64,000 nucleotides of DNA from an uncultured Collinsella sp. (GCA_905210085.1 CAJLVJ010000001.1:1-64000); one strand, 5' to 3'; counted from the stretch's first letter, positions 40,387 to 49,770 are shown. A program made the numbers and translations. Notes: generated by a model not told the origin, from the letters alone.

Positions 40387-41058
40387 CTACTCCTTCGCCG
40401 AACCCGTACTTCCCGATTCGACGGTCCAGGGCATCTCATCCTCGAACAGCCATGTACGGGCAGACCCACTATCGCGTGCAGTCTGCGGGTCAGGCAAGCA
40501 GGTCTGTTTATAGGCATCTTGGATACACTGACCCATAAAATCGTTGAGCTCGGTCTGGTCGCCCTCCATGACATAGGCGACATCGCCGTCCATGATGTAG
40601 ATGCCCGGACCCTCATTGCCCTCGTAGCCCGGATCGTACGAGACATCACATAACTTGGCGCCGTTTGCAGTGTCCAGCTCGATGGAAGAGTGGCATCCGC
40701 CAACCATGTCGTTCGCTTTTGCCCGATAGGACGCATATCCGTACCAACGCTTAAATGTTTTGCCCTTGAGTAGCTCGGACGCCCTATCGATCAGGCTTGT
40801 ATCCGTGGTATAGCGCATGGCCCCAAGCTGAATACGCGGATAATTGCTAATACCCAGCACAGCCGGCTGCTCATCAAAATCAACGGTAATGGCCTCGGGC
40901 TTGTCGTCGCCGGTCAGAAGTTCGACAGATTGAGTCACAGGCTTGACCACCGGCTCCGTCACCGCAGCAGGTAGAAATGCCATACCGACAGCGCCCGCGC
41001 CAACCACAGCGATCGCAAGCGCCAAGACAATCAATCCAATACGGGCAGAACGGCTCAC
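40387..41058 (-). CDS. Membrane-anchored secreted protein, unknown function
   Basis: 223 residues from the GTG at 41058, chosen for GGGGTG just upstream; a longer frame starts at 41097. One N-terminal hydrophobic segment (about 6-28, GLIVLALAIAVVGAGAVGMAF) leads to an extracytoplasmic domain with three cysteines, ending in a Ser/Gly/Glu tail. No lipobox is evident. It is divergent from another small membrane-anchored protein at 41293, with family B hairpins on both sides. Confidence 0.65.
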   Translation of the reverse strand: MSRSARIGLIVLALAIAVVGAGAVGMAFLPAAVTEPVVKPVTQSVELLTGDDKPEAITVDFDEQPAVLGISNYPRIQLGAMRYTTDTSLIDRASELLKGKTFKRWYGYASYRAKANDMVGGCHSSIELDTANGAKLCDVSYDPGYEGNEGPGIYIMDGDVAYVMEGDQTELNDFMGQCIQDAYKQTCLPDPQTARDSGSARTWLFEDEMPWTVESGSTGSAKE

Positions 41059-41147
41059 GGCAAAACACCCCACAATGCAAACCTTCGCCACCTGCACTAA
41101 TGATACCGCCAGCTAACACTATTACCAAAAGAAGCCGCGCGCTCCTC

Positions 41148-41182
41148 ACCACCACAAAGGGGACAGGCACCTTTGTGGTGGT
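41148..41182. repeat. 35-bp hairpin element, family B copy 2
   Basis: ACCACCACAAAG and CTTTGTGGTGGT arms around GGGACAGGCAC, right flank TTTTCGAC. It lies in the divergent region between the two small membrane-protein genes. Confidence 0.85.
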
Positions 41183-41292
41183 TTTCGACGCTAACGGTCG
41201 ACCATCTCGCGCCATGAGATTAAACTTGAATTGTTCTCTGAACATATCCATTTCTGCCTATCCTCAACAGATCTTTGTCTCGAGGAGCGCAT

Positions 41293-41961
41293 ATGAAGCC
41301 GTCTCATTCCACCGGTCGCAACGTCATCGCCATTCTCGCCGCACCCATCGTGATGCTCTTCCTTATCGTCATCACGCCCTTTTCCCTTGGCATCGCCTCG
41401 CCCTTCGATTTATGCGGAATGGTCGACGCCGGCTCGCGTGCCACCTCGCTCTCCTTTATCTGCCGCGGCGTGTTTTACGAAGATAGAATTCCCACCGGAC
41501 TTTGGCAGTCCAAGTTACCGTTGCTCGGCCAGGTCGACGGATGCTCTCCTTATTTCTGCCTTGACCCTCAGGCGATGAATTATCTGATCGACGACCAGCC
41601 TCTTGACTCCATCACCCTCGCTTACGACTATGCTCCAAACACCGACGAGCGCCATATGAACCAAGTCCTCGACAAGCTGCTTGGGCAGTGCGGGCTCACC
41701 GAGGAGGCCGGTCGAACCATCTATAGCGACCGGAAATTAAAGCGAACAGAACTCCGCCGTATCGGAAAAATCCAAGGGCGAAGCGGGGCTGCCTACTGGC
41801 AGGCCTGGGCGACACGCGACAAGAGCGAATTCGGGCACAGCACCTATACGGTCACCGTCTACACCAAAGATGGAATCAAGGACGATGTTGACGATTTCGC
41901 GTCATCCAAACTCGGCATCCCCAAAACAACCAAACCCGCCAACCCGGATGAAATCCTGTAG
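41293..41961 (+). CDS. Membrane-anchored secreted protein, unknown function
   Basis: 222 residues. An N-terminal hydrophobic segment (about 10-36) is followed by an extracytoplasmic domain with five or six cysteines in the first half (DLCGMVD, FICRGVF, GCSPYFCLD), suggesting disulfides. GAGGAGCG is 6-7 bases before the ATG at 41293. No recognised family. Its size and layout resemble the divergent gene at 40387 but the sequences do not clearly align. Confidence 0.7.
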   Translation: MKPSHSTGRNVIAILAAPIVMLFLIVITPFSLGIASPFDLCGMVDAGSRATSLSFICRGVFYEDRIPTGLWQSKLPLLGQVDGCSPYFCLDPQAMNYLIDDQPLDSITLAYDYAPNTDERHMNQVLDKLLGQCGLTEEAGRTIYSDRKLKRTELRRIGKIQGRSGAAYWQAWATRDKSEFGHSTYTVTVYTKDGIKDDVDDFASSKLGIPKTTKPANPDEIL

Positions 41962-42014
41962 AGGCGCTCATTGGAATGTCGCTCAACGCGCACACCGACA
42001 TTGAGCTCACCCCC

Positions 42015-42049
42015 ACCACCACAAAGGTGTCTGTCCCCTTCGTGGTGGT
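42015..42049. repeat. 35-bp hairpin element, family B copy 3 (inverted core)
   Basis: ACCACCACAAAG with CTTCGTGGTGGT (one G-U position) around GTGTCTGTCCC, the reverse complement of the loop in the other copies apart from one base. The right flank TTTTCGAC matches copy 2. It lies 53 bases beyond the stop codon of the gene at 41293. Confidence 0.8.
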
Positions 42050-42142
42050 TTTCGACAAAAAGAAGCCGCCCCGATAACAGAGGCGGCATCAAGCAAGTCT
42101 ATTTATCAGCGTCCCTCAAGACCCAACGAGAACGTCGCGGTA

Positions 42143-42214
42143 GCCCCGGCCACACCTTTCCCTCGGGCGACCCTCGCGAAGCGCGTGAGCACGAGGGAAA
42201 GGTGTGGCCGGGGC
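42143..42214. repeat. 72-bp inverted repeat with 23-base arms at the hydratase 3' end
   Basis: Left arm 42143-42165 begins GCCCCGGCCACACC and is the exact reverse complement of 42192-42214. It ends 11 bases before the hydratase stop codon on the opposite side, so on the minus strand it can act as a strong 3'-end hairpin. A smaller GCCGCC/GGCGGC hairpin lies at about 42066-42088. Confidence 0.75.
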
Positions 42215-42225
42215 GTACAGCAGAG

Positions 42226-44526
42226 TTACTCGGCAGCGGCCTTGAACTTGTTGTAGTTGATCAGGCAGCCGGCCTTGACGATGGCACGCTCCTCTGCCGT
42301 CATATCGGCAATGTAGAGCTCAATCTGCTCGACCGCACCATCGGCACGCACTACGTACGCGGCGATGCCCTTTAGGTCGCCATCGAGCGCGGCGCGGATA
42401 CCCGGCACAAAGACGTAGTCGCCCACCTCAAAGCTGGGCTCGGCCTCCATCTGGAAGGGCACCATGCCCCAGTTCATCACGTTGGAGCGATAGCGCTTGG
42501 TGGCGTACTCGTGGACGATGTTGGCCAGGCCGCCAATTACGCGCTGGCAGCTCGCGGCCTGCTCGCGGGCAGAACCGTCACCGGGCTTCTTGGCATAGAG
42601 CATGGAGCCGTACTCAGTCGCCTTGGCATCGGCCGCGACACCCGCGCCGGCCAGCGCCTCAAACACGCTGGCAAGCTCGGCATCGAGTGCCACCAGGTCG
42701 CCTGCTGCCTCGCCGGCAACGCGGCGCTTCTCTACGGCGTCGACCTCCTTCGAACGGCCCACGTAGGCCGGGTCGCGGCGGCTCAGCGTAAACTCTGCCA
42801 GGCCCAGCGGATTGGAGCGGAAGGAGCTCGTCTCGCCCGAAGGAATGAGCTCGTCAGTCGTGGTGACCGGGTCCATGATCTTGGAGCACACCTTGAGCAG
42901 GATATCGTCGCCGAGAGGCTCCATCGCGGGCCACGGCTTGATGTTGGGGCCCTCGACCAGCTCGTCGGCCGGCTCAGCCTTGCCAAAGCCCCAGTACACG
43001 CGCTTCTTGTACGGCGCGTCGTCAAAGGTGTACTCGCAGGCCTCGTCCCAAGTCTCCTCGGGCAGGTCGGTCGCCGGCGTCAGGACGCCGCCGTTGGCAG
43101 CCGTCGCCGCAATGGAGCGGGCGTCCATCAGGGCCACGGCGCTCAGCTGACCGTTGCCCGGCTTGGAACCCTCGCGATTGGGGAAGTTGCGCGTGGTGTG
43201 GCGGATCGAAAGGCCGTTGTTGGCAGGCGTGTCGCCGGCGCCGAAGCACGGGCCGCAGAATGCCGTGCGCACGATCGCGCCGGCCTCCATAAGGTCGTAG
43301 ATATAGCCGCGGCGTGTAAGCTCGAGCGCCACGGGCTGGCTCGTGGGATAGACCGACAGCGAGAACTCGCCGCAGCCGGTGTTGGCGCCCTTGAGCACGC
43401 GGGCAGCCTGGACCACGGAGTCGTAGTTGCCGCCCGAGCAGCCGGCGATAACGCCCTGCTGCACGTGTAGCTTGCCGTCGACGATCTTGTCGAGCAGGCT
43501 AAAGTGCGTCTTGCCCTCGCCGATCTTGGCAGCCTCGAGCTCCACCTCGTGCAGGATGTCCTCGAGGTTCTCGTTAAGCTCGTCAATCTCAAAGCCGTTA
43601 GAAGGATGGAACGGCAGCGCGATCATGGGCTTGATGCTCGACAGATCGACTTCGACGCAGCCGTCGTAGTAGGCAACATCAGCGGGCTTGAGCTCGCGGT
43701 AGTCCTCGCCGCGGCCGTGCATGGTCAAAAACGCGTGCGTGTCCTCGTCGGTGGCCCAGATGCTCGACAGGCAGGTGGTCTCGGTGGTCATGACATCGAC
43801 GCCGTTGCGGTAGTCGGTCGTCATGCTCGCGATGCCGGGGCCCACAAACTCCATGACCTTGTTCTTGACGTAGCCCTTGGCAAAGACCGCCTTGATGATG
43901 GCGAGCGCCACGTCGTGCGGACCGACGCCGGGGCGCGGGGCGCCCGTGAGGTAGATGGCGACGACGCCGGGATAGGCGACATCGTAGGTGTCGCGCAGCA
44001 GCTGCTTTGCCAGCTCGCCACCGCCCTCGCCCACGGCCATGGTGCCCAGAGCGCCGTAGCGGGTGTGCGAGTCGGAGCCCAGGATCATCTTGCCGCAGCC
44101 CGCGAAGTTCTCACGCATAAAGGAGTGGATGACGGCGATATGCGGCGGGACGAAAATGCCGCCGTACTTCTTGGCAGCCGAGAGGCCAAAGACGTGGTCG
44201 TCCTCGTTGATAGTGCCGCCCACGGCACACAGCGAGTTATGGCAGTTGGTGAGCACGTAAGGCAGCGGGAACTGCTCCATGCCCGAGGCGCGCGCCGTCT
44301 GGATGATGCCGACAAAGGTGATGTCGTGGCTCGCCATGGCGTCGAAGCGAATCTTGAGCGCCTCGGGGTCGCCGGACGTATTGTGTGCCTGAAGGATCGA
44401 ATACGCGATGGTGCCGCGCTTGGCATCCTCGGGCGTCTGCTTAATACCGCGCTCGGTAGCCTCGGCCGCAGGCACAACCTCGCTGCCGCCGCGCAGGTAG
44501 ATGCCGTCCTCGTACAGCTTGACCAT
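42226..44526 (-). CDS. Aconitase-family hydratase (YbhJ-like)
   Basis: 766 residues of the aconitase/isopropylmalate isomerase superfamily. Ligands for the [4Fe-4S] cluster appear in [11 protein letters not shown] and in [12 protein letters not shown]; substrate-site features include [20 protein letters not shown]. The C-terminal swivel domain contains [17 protein letters not shown]. It is closer in style to the YbhJ-type putative hydratases than to AcnA or AcnB, so the substrate is uncertain. The ATG at 44526 is chosen because GGGAGACA lies directly upstream. No neighbouring TCA-cycle gene is present. Confidence 0.88.
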   Translation of the reverse strand: MVKLYEDGIYLRGGSEVVPAAEATERGIKQTPEDAKRGTIAYSILQAHNTSGDPEALKIRFDAMASHDITFVGIIQTARASGMEQFPLPYVLTNCHNSLCAVGGTINEDDHVFGLSAAKKYGGIFVPPHIAVIHSFMRENFAGCGKMILGSDSHTRYGALGTMAVGEGGGELAKQLLRDTYDVAYPGVVAIYLTGAPRPGVGPHDVALAIIKAVFAKGYVKNKVMEFVGPGIASMTTDYRNGVDVMTTETTCLSSIWATDEDTHAFLTMHGRGEDYRELKPADVAYYDGCVEVDLSSIKPMIALPFHPSNGFEIDELNENLEDILHEVELEAAKIGEGKTHFSLLDKIVDGKLHVQQGVIAGCSGGNYDSVVQAARVLKGANTGCGEFSLSVYPTSQPVALELTRRGYIYDLMEAGAIVRTAFCGPCFGAGDTPANNGLSIRHTTRNFPNREGSKPGNGQLSAVALMDARSIAATAANGGVLTPATDLPEETWDEACEYTFDDAPYKKRVYWGFGKAEPADELVEGPNIKPWPAMEPLGDDILLKVCSKIMDPVTTTDELIPSGETSSFRSNPLGLAEFTLSRRDPAYVGRSKEVDAVEKRRVAGEAAGDLVALDAELASVFEALAGAGVAADAKATEYGSMLYAKKPGDGSAREQAASCQRVIGGLANIVHEYATKRYRSNVMNWGMVPFQMEAEPSFEVGDYVFVPGIRAALDGDLKGIAAYVVRADGAVEQIELYIADMTAEERAIVKAGCLINYNKFKAAAE

Positions 44527-44676
44527 ACTGTCTCCCACTCTGCCCAAAAGATTTGGGCGCATAGCATACTTTCGTTCAATATCGTGCCATAGAACGGTTG
44601 CGAGTGGGTTACGAATCTGCGCGTTCACTTTATCTCGGTAAAGCAAAGGACGAGCACCTTGCATCACTCTCCTGAC

Positions 44677-44725
44677 AAGGAGTGTCCCAAAGTGCCGGCA
44701 CAAAAGGAACGTCCCCAAGTGCCAG
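44677..44725. repeat. 49-bp GGGAC-type repeat, copy 2
   Basis: Aligns without gaps to 921-969. It contains GTGTCCCAAAGTGCCGGCAC and CGTCCCCAAGTGCC. On the minus strand it reads as two tandem GGCACTT-K-GGGAC units. It lies in the intergenic region upstream of the hydratase. Confidence 0.75.
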
Positions 44726-44760
44726 CCAAAGCGACGTCGCAGGTTGAGGACGGACAGCGA

Positions 44761-44860
44761 GCGACGTCCAGAGCGAACAAGTTGGCATGAAAAAGGCAAG
44801 GCATAGACCTTCTGGTCATGCCTTGCCTTTTGAATGACAAATTGTCGCTCTGGACGTCGC
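44761..44860. repeat. 100-bp nested inverted repeat with inner bidirectional terminator
   Basis: The outer arms GCGACGTCCAGAGCGA (44761-44776) and TCGCTCTGGACGTCGC (44845-44860) are perfect complements. Inside, AAAAGGCAAGGCAT pairs with ATGCCTTGCCTTTT at about 44791-44832, a stem flanked by A and T runs that can terminate in both directions. It separates hspR from the hydratase gene. Confidence 0.8.
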
Positions 44861-44871
44861 GCAGCGTCGAG

Positions 44872-44900
44872 CCGTTACGCCGTTCGGCAGAACGGCGTAA
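44872..44900 (-). terminator. Hairpin at the end of the dnaK operon
   Basis: GTTACGCCGTT pairs with AACGGCGTAAC around CGGCAG, immediately beyond the hspR stop codon. There is no long T-run, so termination probably involves the larger structure at 44761-44860. Confidence 0.5.
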
Positions 44901-44901
44901 C

Positions 44902-45318
44902 CTACAGATCCCCGCCGGCGCCCAAAAGCTTGCGCATGACTTGCTCGGGGTTGACTGAGCCGTCGCGCGGGGCCAGGGCGGTGATCTTCTTCTGCATCTT
45001 GTACTCGTGCAGCTCGTCCTCGAGCTGGCGCACGCGGGCGCGGAGCTTCTCGTTCTCGCGGTCGCGCTCCTCGGCACGCTCCTTCATATCGAGGATGCGC
45101 ACCACACCGGCAAGGTTGATGCCCTCGTCGGTCAGTTGGTTGATGAGCTCCAGGCGCTCGATATCGGCGCGCGAATACAGACGCGTGTTGCCGCCCGAGC
45201 GTTGGGGGTTCACCAGGCCCTTGGACTCGTAGACGCGCAGAGTCTGCGGATGCATGCCGGTCAGCTCGGCCGCCACGCTGATCATGTACAGCGGTTTGTT
45301 CCTATTGTCCTCGGCCAT
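44902..45318 (-). CDS. hspR: Heat-shock repressor HspR (MerR family)
   Basis: 138 residues. It has the MerR-type winged helix near the N-terminus with the HspR-specific stretch AAELTGMHPQTLRVYESKGLVNPQRSGGNTRLYS, then LINQLTDEGINLAGVVRIL and a coiled coil (about 70-105). HspR represses dnaK and clp genes, using DnaK as co-repressor in known actinobacteria. It is the last gene of dnaK-grpE-dnaJ-hspR, the typical arrangement, giving autoregulation. Confidence 0.95.
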   Translation of the reverse strand: MAEDNRNKPLYMISVAAELTGMHPQTLRVYESKGLVNPQRSGGNTRLYSRADIERLELINQLTDEGINLAGVVRILDMKERAEERDRENEKLRARVRQLEDELHEYKMQKKITALAPRDGSVNPEQVMRKLLGAGGDL

Positions 45319-45390
45319 GCTACCTGACCCCTTTCCGTCTCGTTATCGTCCATCATAAGCCCGCGGGCGCGGGCGTGCGCCACGACCGCC

Positions 45391-46356
45391 CTAGTACGTC
45401 GCCTTGTAACGGTTGACTTTCTCGCGGTAGTCGCGCGTGTCGGCCTCGCGCAGCTTGGTCATGGCATCGCGCTCGTCGTCGGACAGGTTCGTGGGGACCT
45501 GTACCTTGATCTCGACAAGCAGCGCGCCTGTGCGGCCACGGTGCTTAACATCGGGCGCGCCCATCTCCTTAAAGCGGAACTTTTTGCCCGTCTGGGTGCC
45601 AGCGGGCACCTTCAGACGAACCGTCGCACCACCGGGCGTCGGCACGTCCACCGTGCAGCCGAGCGCCGCCTCGTAGACCGAGACCGGTACCTCCATGGTC
45701 ACGTCGGCACCTTTGCGCTTAAACAGCGGGTGCTCCTCCACATGCGTGGTCACGACCAGGTCGCCGCGCTCGCCACCCGCAACGCCGTACTCGCCGCGAC
45801 GCTTGTAGCGTAGCTTGCCGCCGTCGACCGCGCCCGCGGGCACCGAGACCGTAATGGTCTGCTGCTCGCCTGTCGAGGGAATGCGATAGGTGACCTTGTG
45901 CGTCACGCCGCGGAACGCGTCCTCAGCCGTCACATCGACGGTCAGCGACAGGTCGCCGCCCTTGCGAGCGCGGCTGCGACCCGCGCCGGCACCGGCAGCG
46001 CCCGCAGCCCCGGCAAAGCCCGAGCCCCAATCGCTGCCCCAGGCGCCGTTGCCGCTAAAGATGCTGTCGAAGATGTCGCCCCAGCCGCTGGCGCCCGCGC
46101 CGGCACCGTAGCCGCCGCCATACGCGCCGCCTGCGCCCGGCATGCCGCCAAACATGAGCATCTGGTCGTACTCTTTGCGCTTCTTCTCGTCCGAAAGCGT
46201 TTCGTAGGCCTCGCTGATCTCCTTAAACTTGGCCTCGTCGCCGCCGGCATCGGGGTGATATTTTTGCGCGAGCTTGCGAAACGCGCTCTTGATCTCTTTA
46301 TCGGAGGCGCTCTTGGATACGCCCAGGATGTCATAGAAGGTTTTGCCTGCAGCCAT
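45391..46356 (-). CDS. dnaJ: DnaJ-family co-chaperone without zinc-finger domain
   Basis: 321 residues. The J domain (1-70) contains the HPD motif in KYHPDAGG. A long Gly/Ala-rich region follows (about 75-130), then the two C-terminal substrate-binding domains. The four CxxCxGxG zinc repeats of type I DnaJ are missing, so this is a CbpA/type II co-chaperone encoded in the dnaK operon. It stimulates DnaK ATPase and delivers substrates. GGAGC precedes the ATG. Confidence 0.93.
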   Translation of the reverse strand: MAAGKTFYDILGVSKSASDKEIKSAFRKLAQKYHPDAGGDEAKFKEISEAYETLSDEKKRKEYDQMLMFGGMPGAGGAYGGGYGAGAGASGWGDIFDSIFSGNGAWGSDWGSGFAGAAGAAGAGAGRSRARKGGDLSLTVDVTAEDAFRGVTHKVTYRIPSTGEQQTITVSVPAGAVDGGKLRYKRRGEYGVAGGERGDLVVTTHVEEHPLFKRKGADVTMEVPVSVYEAALGCTVDVPTPGGATVRLKVPAGTQTGKKFRFKEMGAPDVKHRGRTGALLVEIKVQVPTNLSDDERDAMTKLREADTRDYREKVNRYKATY

Positions 46357-46428
46357 CGTAGCTCCTCTCCTGTTTCATCCGCCGCCCAGCGGGCGGCGGC
46401 TCATGCTTTCATATGGCACTAGGCCAGA

Positions 46429-46458
46429 AAGGGCCCCGGGTGTTGCCCCGGGGCCCTT
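46429..46458 (-). terminator. Hairpin between grpE and dnaJ
   Basis: AAGGGCCCCGGG and CCCGGGGCCCTT are perfect 12-base arms around a 6-base loop, 5 bases past the grpE stop codon. A second stem, CCGCCGCCC with GGGCGGCGG, follows at 46379-46399. The first could partly terminate or process the mRNA, lowering dnaJ and hspR relative to dnaK and grpE. Confidence 0.65.
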
Positions 46459-46463
46459 CTCAA

Positions 46464-47306
46464 TTACTCCTCGGTGCTCTCGGCCGTATCGGCCGCAGCA
46501 TCCTCGGGCGCCGCTTCGGGCTCCGGTGCGGGGCGCTTCTCGCCACCGTAGGTCACCGTCACCATCGCAGAACGCAGGATGCGATCCGCCATGCGGTAGC
46601 CCTTCTGGTACACGTCATTGACGGTCTCGTCGTACTGCGATGCGTCCTCGACGCGGCCCACAGCCTGGTGCTCGAGCGGATCGAACGCCTCGCCCTTGGG
46701 GTCGATGGGCTCAACGCCCTCGTGCGCAAACACATCGAGCAGCTTGGCATGAACCGCATCGACGCCGTCGACGAACTGCTTAAAGTCGTCGGAAAGCTCT
46801 TGGCTGCGGGCATGGTCGATCGCGCGCTCGATATCGTCAATCACCGGCAACAGCGCGGTGACAAGCTTCTCAGTCGCGCGCTCGCGCTCGGCAATGCGCT
46901 CGTTGGCGGTGCGGCGACGGAAGTTCTCCCAGTCGGCCTGCAAACGGGCGGTGCGCTCGGTGGCGTCCTTCGCCTTGTCCTCGGCGGCCTTCTGAGCCTC
47001 TGCCGCAGCATCGAGCTCGTTGCGCACGTCGGCAAGCTCCTTTTGGGCCTGCTCGAACTTGAGCTTAAAGTCGTTGTCGGCGGCTTCCTCACCGGCGCGG
47101 ATAGCGGCTTCCACCATCTCGTCCTCGGTCATCGTCGCCTCCTGGTTGGAATCCTCTACCTGGTTCTCGGCAGCCTCGGCGGCCTCGGCCTCGTTGGCCT
47201 CGGTATCGTCGACGGCCTCTACGGGAATGTTCACGTCCTTCTCCTCAGAGTCAACGGGGGCGGCGCCAGCGGCAGCCGCCTCCGTGCGAGCTTTACGGGC
47301 GGACAT
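46464..47306 (-). CDS. grpE: Nucleotide exchange factor GrpE
   Basis: 280 residues, longer than the usual 180-200 because of acidic Ala/Glu-rich extensions at both ends. The core has the long coiled coil and the head domain with DWENFRRRTANERIAERERATEKLVTALLPVIDDIERAIDHA and MADRILRSAMVTVTYG. It releases ADP from DnaK. The start lies 2 bases past the dnaK stop codon. Confidence 0.95.
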   Translation of the reverse strand: MSARKARTEAAAAGAAPVDSEEKDVNIPVEAVDDTEANEAEAAEAAENQVEDSNQEATMTEDEMVEAAIRAGEEAADNDFKLKFEQAQKELADVRNELDAAAEAQKAAEDKAKDATERTARLQADWENFRRRTANERIAERERATEKLVTALLPVIDDIERAIDHARSQELSDDFKQFVDGVDAVHAKLLDVFAHEGVEPIDPKGEAFDPLEHQAVGRVEDASQYDETVNDVYQKGYRMADRILRSAMVTVTYGGEKRPAPEPEAAPEDAAADTAESTEE

Positions 47307-47308
47307 GA

Positions 47309-49201
47309 TTACTTGTCCTCGTCGTCCACAACCTCGTAGTCGGCGTCGACAACGTCATCGTCGGCAGGCTGGGCACCGGCGGCACCGTCGGTCTGCTGCT
47401 GAGCGTCGGCGTAGACAACCTGGGCCAGCTCGTAGGCCACAGACTGCAGGGACTCGCCGGCGGCCTTGATGGCCTCGACGTCAGAGCCCTCGAGCGCCTT
47501 CTTGGCGTCGGCGATAGCGGCCTCGGCCTTGGACTTCACGTCAGCGGAAACCTTGTCGCCCAGCTCGTTGAGGGTCTGCTCGGTGGAGTAGCACAGGCTG
47601 TCGGTCTGGTTGCGGACCTCGACCTCTTCCTTCTGCTTCTTGTCCTCCTCGGCATGAGCCTCGGCGTCCTTGACCATACGATCGACTTCGTCGTCGGAAA
47701 GCGCGGTGGAGCCGGAGATGGTGATCTGCTGCTCCTTGCCGGTGCCCTTGTCCTTAGCGGAGACCTTGACGATACCGTTGGCGTCGATGTCGAAGGTGAC
47801 CTCGATCTGCGGCACGCCGCGGCGGGCAGCCGGGATACCGGTCAGCTGGAACTTACCGAGCGACTTGTTGTCGCGGGCAAGCTCGCGCTCGCCCTGGAGC
47901 ACGTTGATCTCGACGCTGGTCTGGTTGTCGGCAGCGGTGGAGTAGACCTCGGTCTTGGAGGTCGGGATCGTGGTGTTGCGGTCGATCATCTTGGTCATGA
48001 TGCCGCCCATGGTCTCGACGCCCAGCGACAGCGGGGTAACGTCGAGCAGCAGGATGCCCTCGACGTCGCCGGTAAGCACGCCGCCCTGGACGGCAGCGCC
48101 GTCGGCAACGACCTCGTCGGGGTTCACGGACATGTTGGGCTGCTTGCCGGTCATAGTCTTGACGAGCTCCTGGACGGCGGGCATACGGGTGGAGCCGCCG
48201 ACGAGGATGACCTCGGTCAGATCGGAGAGCTTAAGCTTGGCGTCGCGCAGGGCGTTGGTGACAGGCTGCTTGCAGCGCTCGAGCAGGTCGCGGGTGATCT
48301 TCTCGAACTCGGCGCGGGTCAGCGTGTAGTTGAGGTGCAGCGGGCCGGACTGGTTCATGGTAATGAACGGCAGGTTGATGGTGGTCTGCTGGGCGGCGGA
48401 GAGCTCCTTCTTGGCGTTCTCGGCGGCCTCCTTCAGACGCTGCAGGGCCATGGGGTCCTGACGCAGGTCGACACCGTTCTCCTGCTGGAACTTATCGGCC
48501 ATCCAATCGATGACGCGCTGATCCCAGTCGTCGCCGCCCAGGTGGTTGTCGCCCGAGGTGGACAGAACCTCAAACACGCCGTCGGCGAGGTCGAGGATGG
48601 AGACGTCGAAGGTGCCGCCGCCCAGGTCGAAGACCAGGATGCGCTGGTCGGTGCCCTGCTTGTCCAGGCCATAGGCAAGAGCAGCAGCGGTCGGCTCGTT
48701 GACGATACGCTTGACGTTGAGGCCGGCGATCTTACCGGCGTCCTTGGTGGCCTGACGCTGGGCGTCGTTGAAATAGGCCGGGACGGTGATGACGGCGTCG
48801 GTGACGGTCTCGCCCAGATACTTCTCGGCGTCGGCCTTCATCTTGGCGAGCGTCATGGCACTCACCTGCTCAGCGGTGTAATCCTTGCCCTCGATGTCGA
48901 CGACGGCACGGCCACCCTGGCCCTCCTTGACCTCATACGGCACGGTCTTGATCTCGGAGGTGCACTCGGAGTACTTGCGGCCCATGAAGCGCTTGATGGA
49001 GAACACGGTGTTCTTGGGGTTGGTGACAGCCTGGTTCTTAGCGGCCTTACCCACGACGCGGTCGCCGTCGGCACGGAAGCCCACGACGGACGGGGTGGTG
49101 CGGTCGCCCTCGGCGTTCACGATAATGGTCGGAGAACCGCCCTCGAGGACGGCCATAGCGGAGTTAGTAGTACCAAGGTCGATACCAAGAATCTTACTCA
49201 T
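47309..49201 (-). CDS. dnaK: Hsp70 chaperone DnaK
   Basis: 630 residues with canonical motifs: [15 protein letters not shown], the phosphate-binding stretches [16 protein letters not shown] and [14 protein letters not shown], and the substrate-binding domain [14 protein letters not shown]. The C-terminal lid ends in an acidic [17 protein letters not shown] tail. It is the first gene of the heat-shock operon, with GAGGGAAT before the ATG and the operator at 49311-49337 upstream. Confidence 0.98.
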   Translation of the reverse strand: MSKILGIDLGTTNSAMAVLEGGSPTIIVNAEGDRTTPSVVGFRADGDRVVGKAAKNQAVTNPKNTVFSIKRFMGRKYSECTSEIKTVPYEVKEGQGGRAVVDIEGKDYTAEQVSAMTLAKMKADAEKYLGETVTDAVITVPAYFNDAQRQATKDAGKIAGLNVKRIVNEPTAAALAYGLDKQGTDQRILVFDLGGGTFDVSILDLADGVFEVLSTSGDNHLGGDDWDQRVIDWMADKFQQENGVDLRQDPMALQRLKEAAENAKKELSAAQQTTINLPFITMNQSGPLHLNYTLTRAEFEKITRDLLERCKQPVTNALRDAKLKLSDLTEVILVGGSTRMPAVQELVKTMTGKQPNMSVNPDEVVADGAAVQGGVLTGDVEGILLLDVTPLSLGVETMGGIMTKMIDRNTTIPTSKTEVYSTAADNQTSVEINVLQGERELARDNKSLGKFQLTGIPAARRGVPQIEVTFDIDANGIVKVSAKDKGTGKEQQITISGSTALSDDEVDRMVKDAEAHAEEDKKQKEEVEVRNQTDSLCYSTEQTLNELGDKVSADVKSKAEAAIADAKKALEGSDVEAIKAAGESLQSVAYELAQVVYADAQQQTDGAAGAQPADDDVVDADYEVVDDEDK

Positions 49202-49310
49202 TAGAAATTCCCTCTCTCTTTTGCGTTCGCGCCGCCTCGACGATCTGTCGCGCGGCGCTTCGGCTTGTCTTTCAGGATGTAGTGTATCCCCTTATGGGCC
49301 GGAATATACA

Positions 49311-49337
49311 AAATCTAAGTCAATTCATATAAGATTT
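49311..49337 (-). promoter_or_regulatory. Heat-shock operator upstream of dnaK
   Basis: AAATCTAAGTC (49311-49321) and ATATAAGATTT (49327-49337), with five bases between, identical in both halves to the clpB element at 40191-40217. A TATATT -10-like hexamer overlaps the downstream side on the coding strand. It is about 110 bases upstream of dnaK. Probable HspR operator. Confidence 0.78.
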
Positions 49338-49474
49338 CTTATTGCTGAGAGTTTAGGTTCTTAAATGCGCAGGTAGACGCACTGTTTGAGTTCTCGGCAA
49401 ATCTATCGAGATCTATGTAGAGATGGCTGAGGTTTGCGTCCGGGGGTGCCTGGGGGCCGTCTTGCGGAAAGCTC

Positions 49475-49650
49475 ATCCCGGTTTGAGCGTGGATTCCGGG
49501 TCGCAGTTTCCGTCTGAAGGCTCAACCGGAAACCGTATCCCGTTTTGAGAGCTGATACCGGCTCGCATTTTCCGCTAGCGGGCCTAACCGGAAACTGCAA
49601 CCCGTTTTTCGACAAAATAATGGGATGCGGTTTCCGCAAGCACGCTCAAT
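49475..49650. repeat. Tandem 62-bp imperfect repeats, about 2.7 units
   Basis: Units start at 49475, 49537 and 49599, exactly 62 bases apart. Each has ATCCCGTTTTGAG, then a GATTCCGG-like block, then CGCANTTTCCG and, in the first two, AACCGGAAAC. Units also contain inverted pieces (CCGGTTTGAGC / GCTCAACCGG). The third unit is diverged and truncated. An open frame across it (about 49403-49639) has no ribosome site and is judged not to be a gene. Confidence 0.75.
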
Positions 49651-49770
49651 CGCCCTATATTTCAAGTCACCTTTAGCTAACATTTACGCAGCTCAACGGC
49701 CCCACCTGCGTGTTTTTTAGTAAACCTTGGCATACTCGGCGAACGGTATGAAGATGCCGGTCAGAGGGTA

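Noticed and set aside
49403..49639. 78-residue protein across the 62-bp repeats
   Set aside because: No ribosome site, basic low-complexity sequence, and it exists only because the repeats keep a frame open.
49475..49650. CRISPR array
   Set aside because: Units are contiguous 62-bp imperfect tandem repeats with no distinct spacers and no cas genes.
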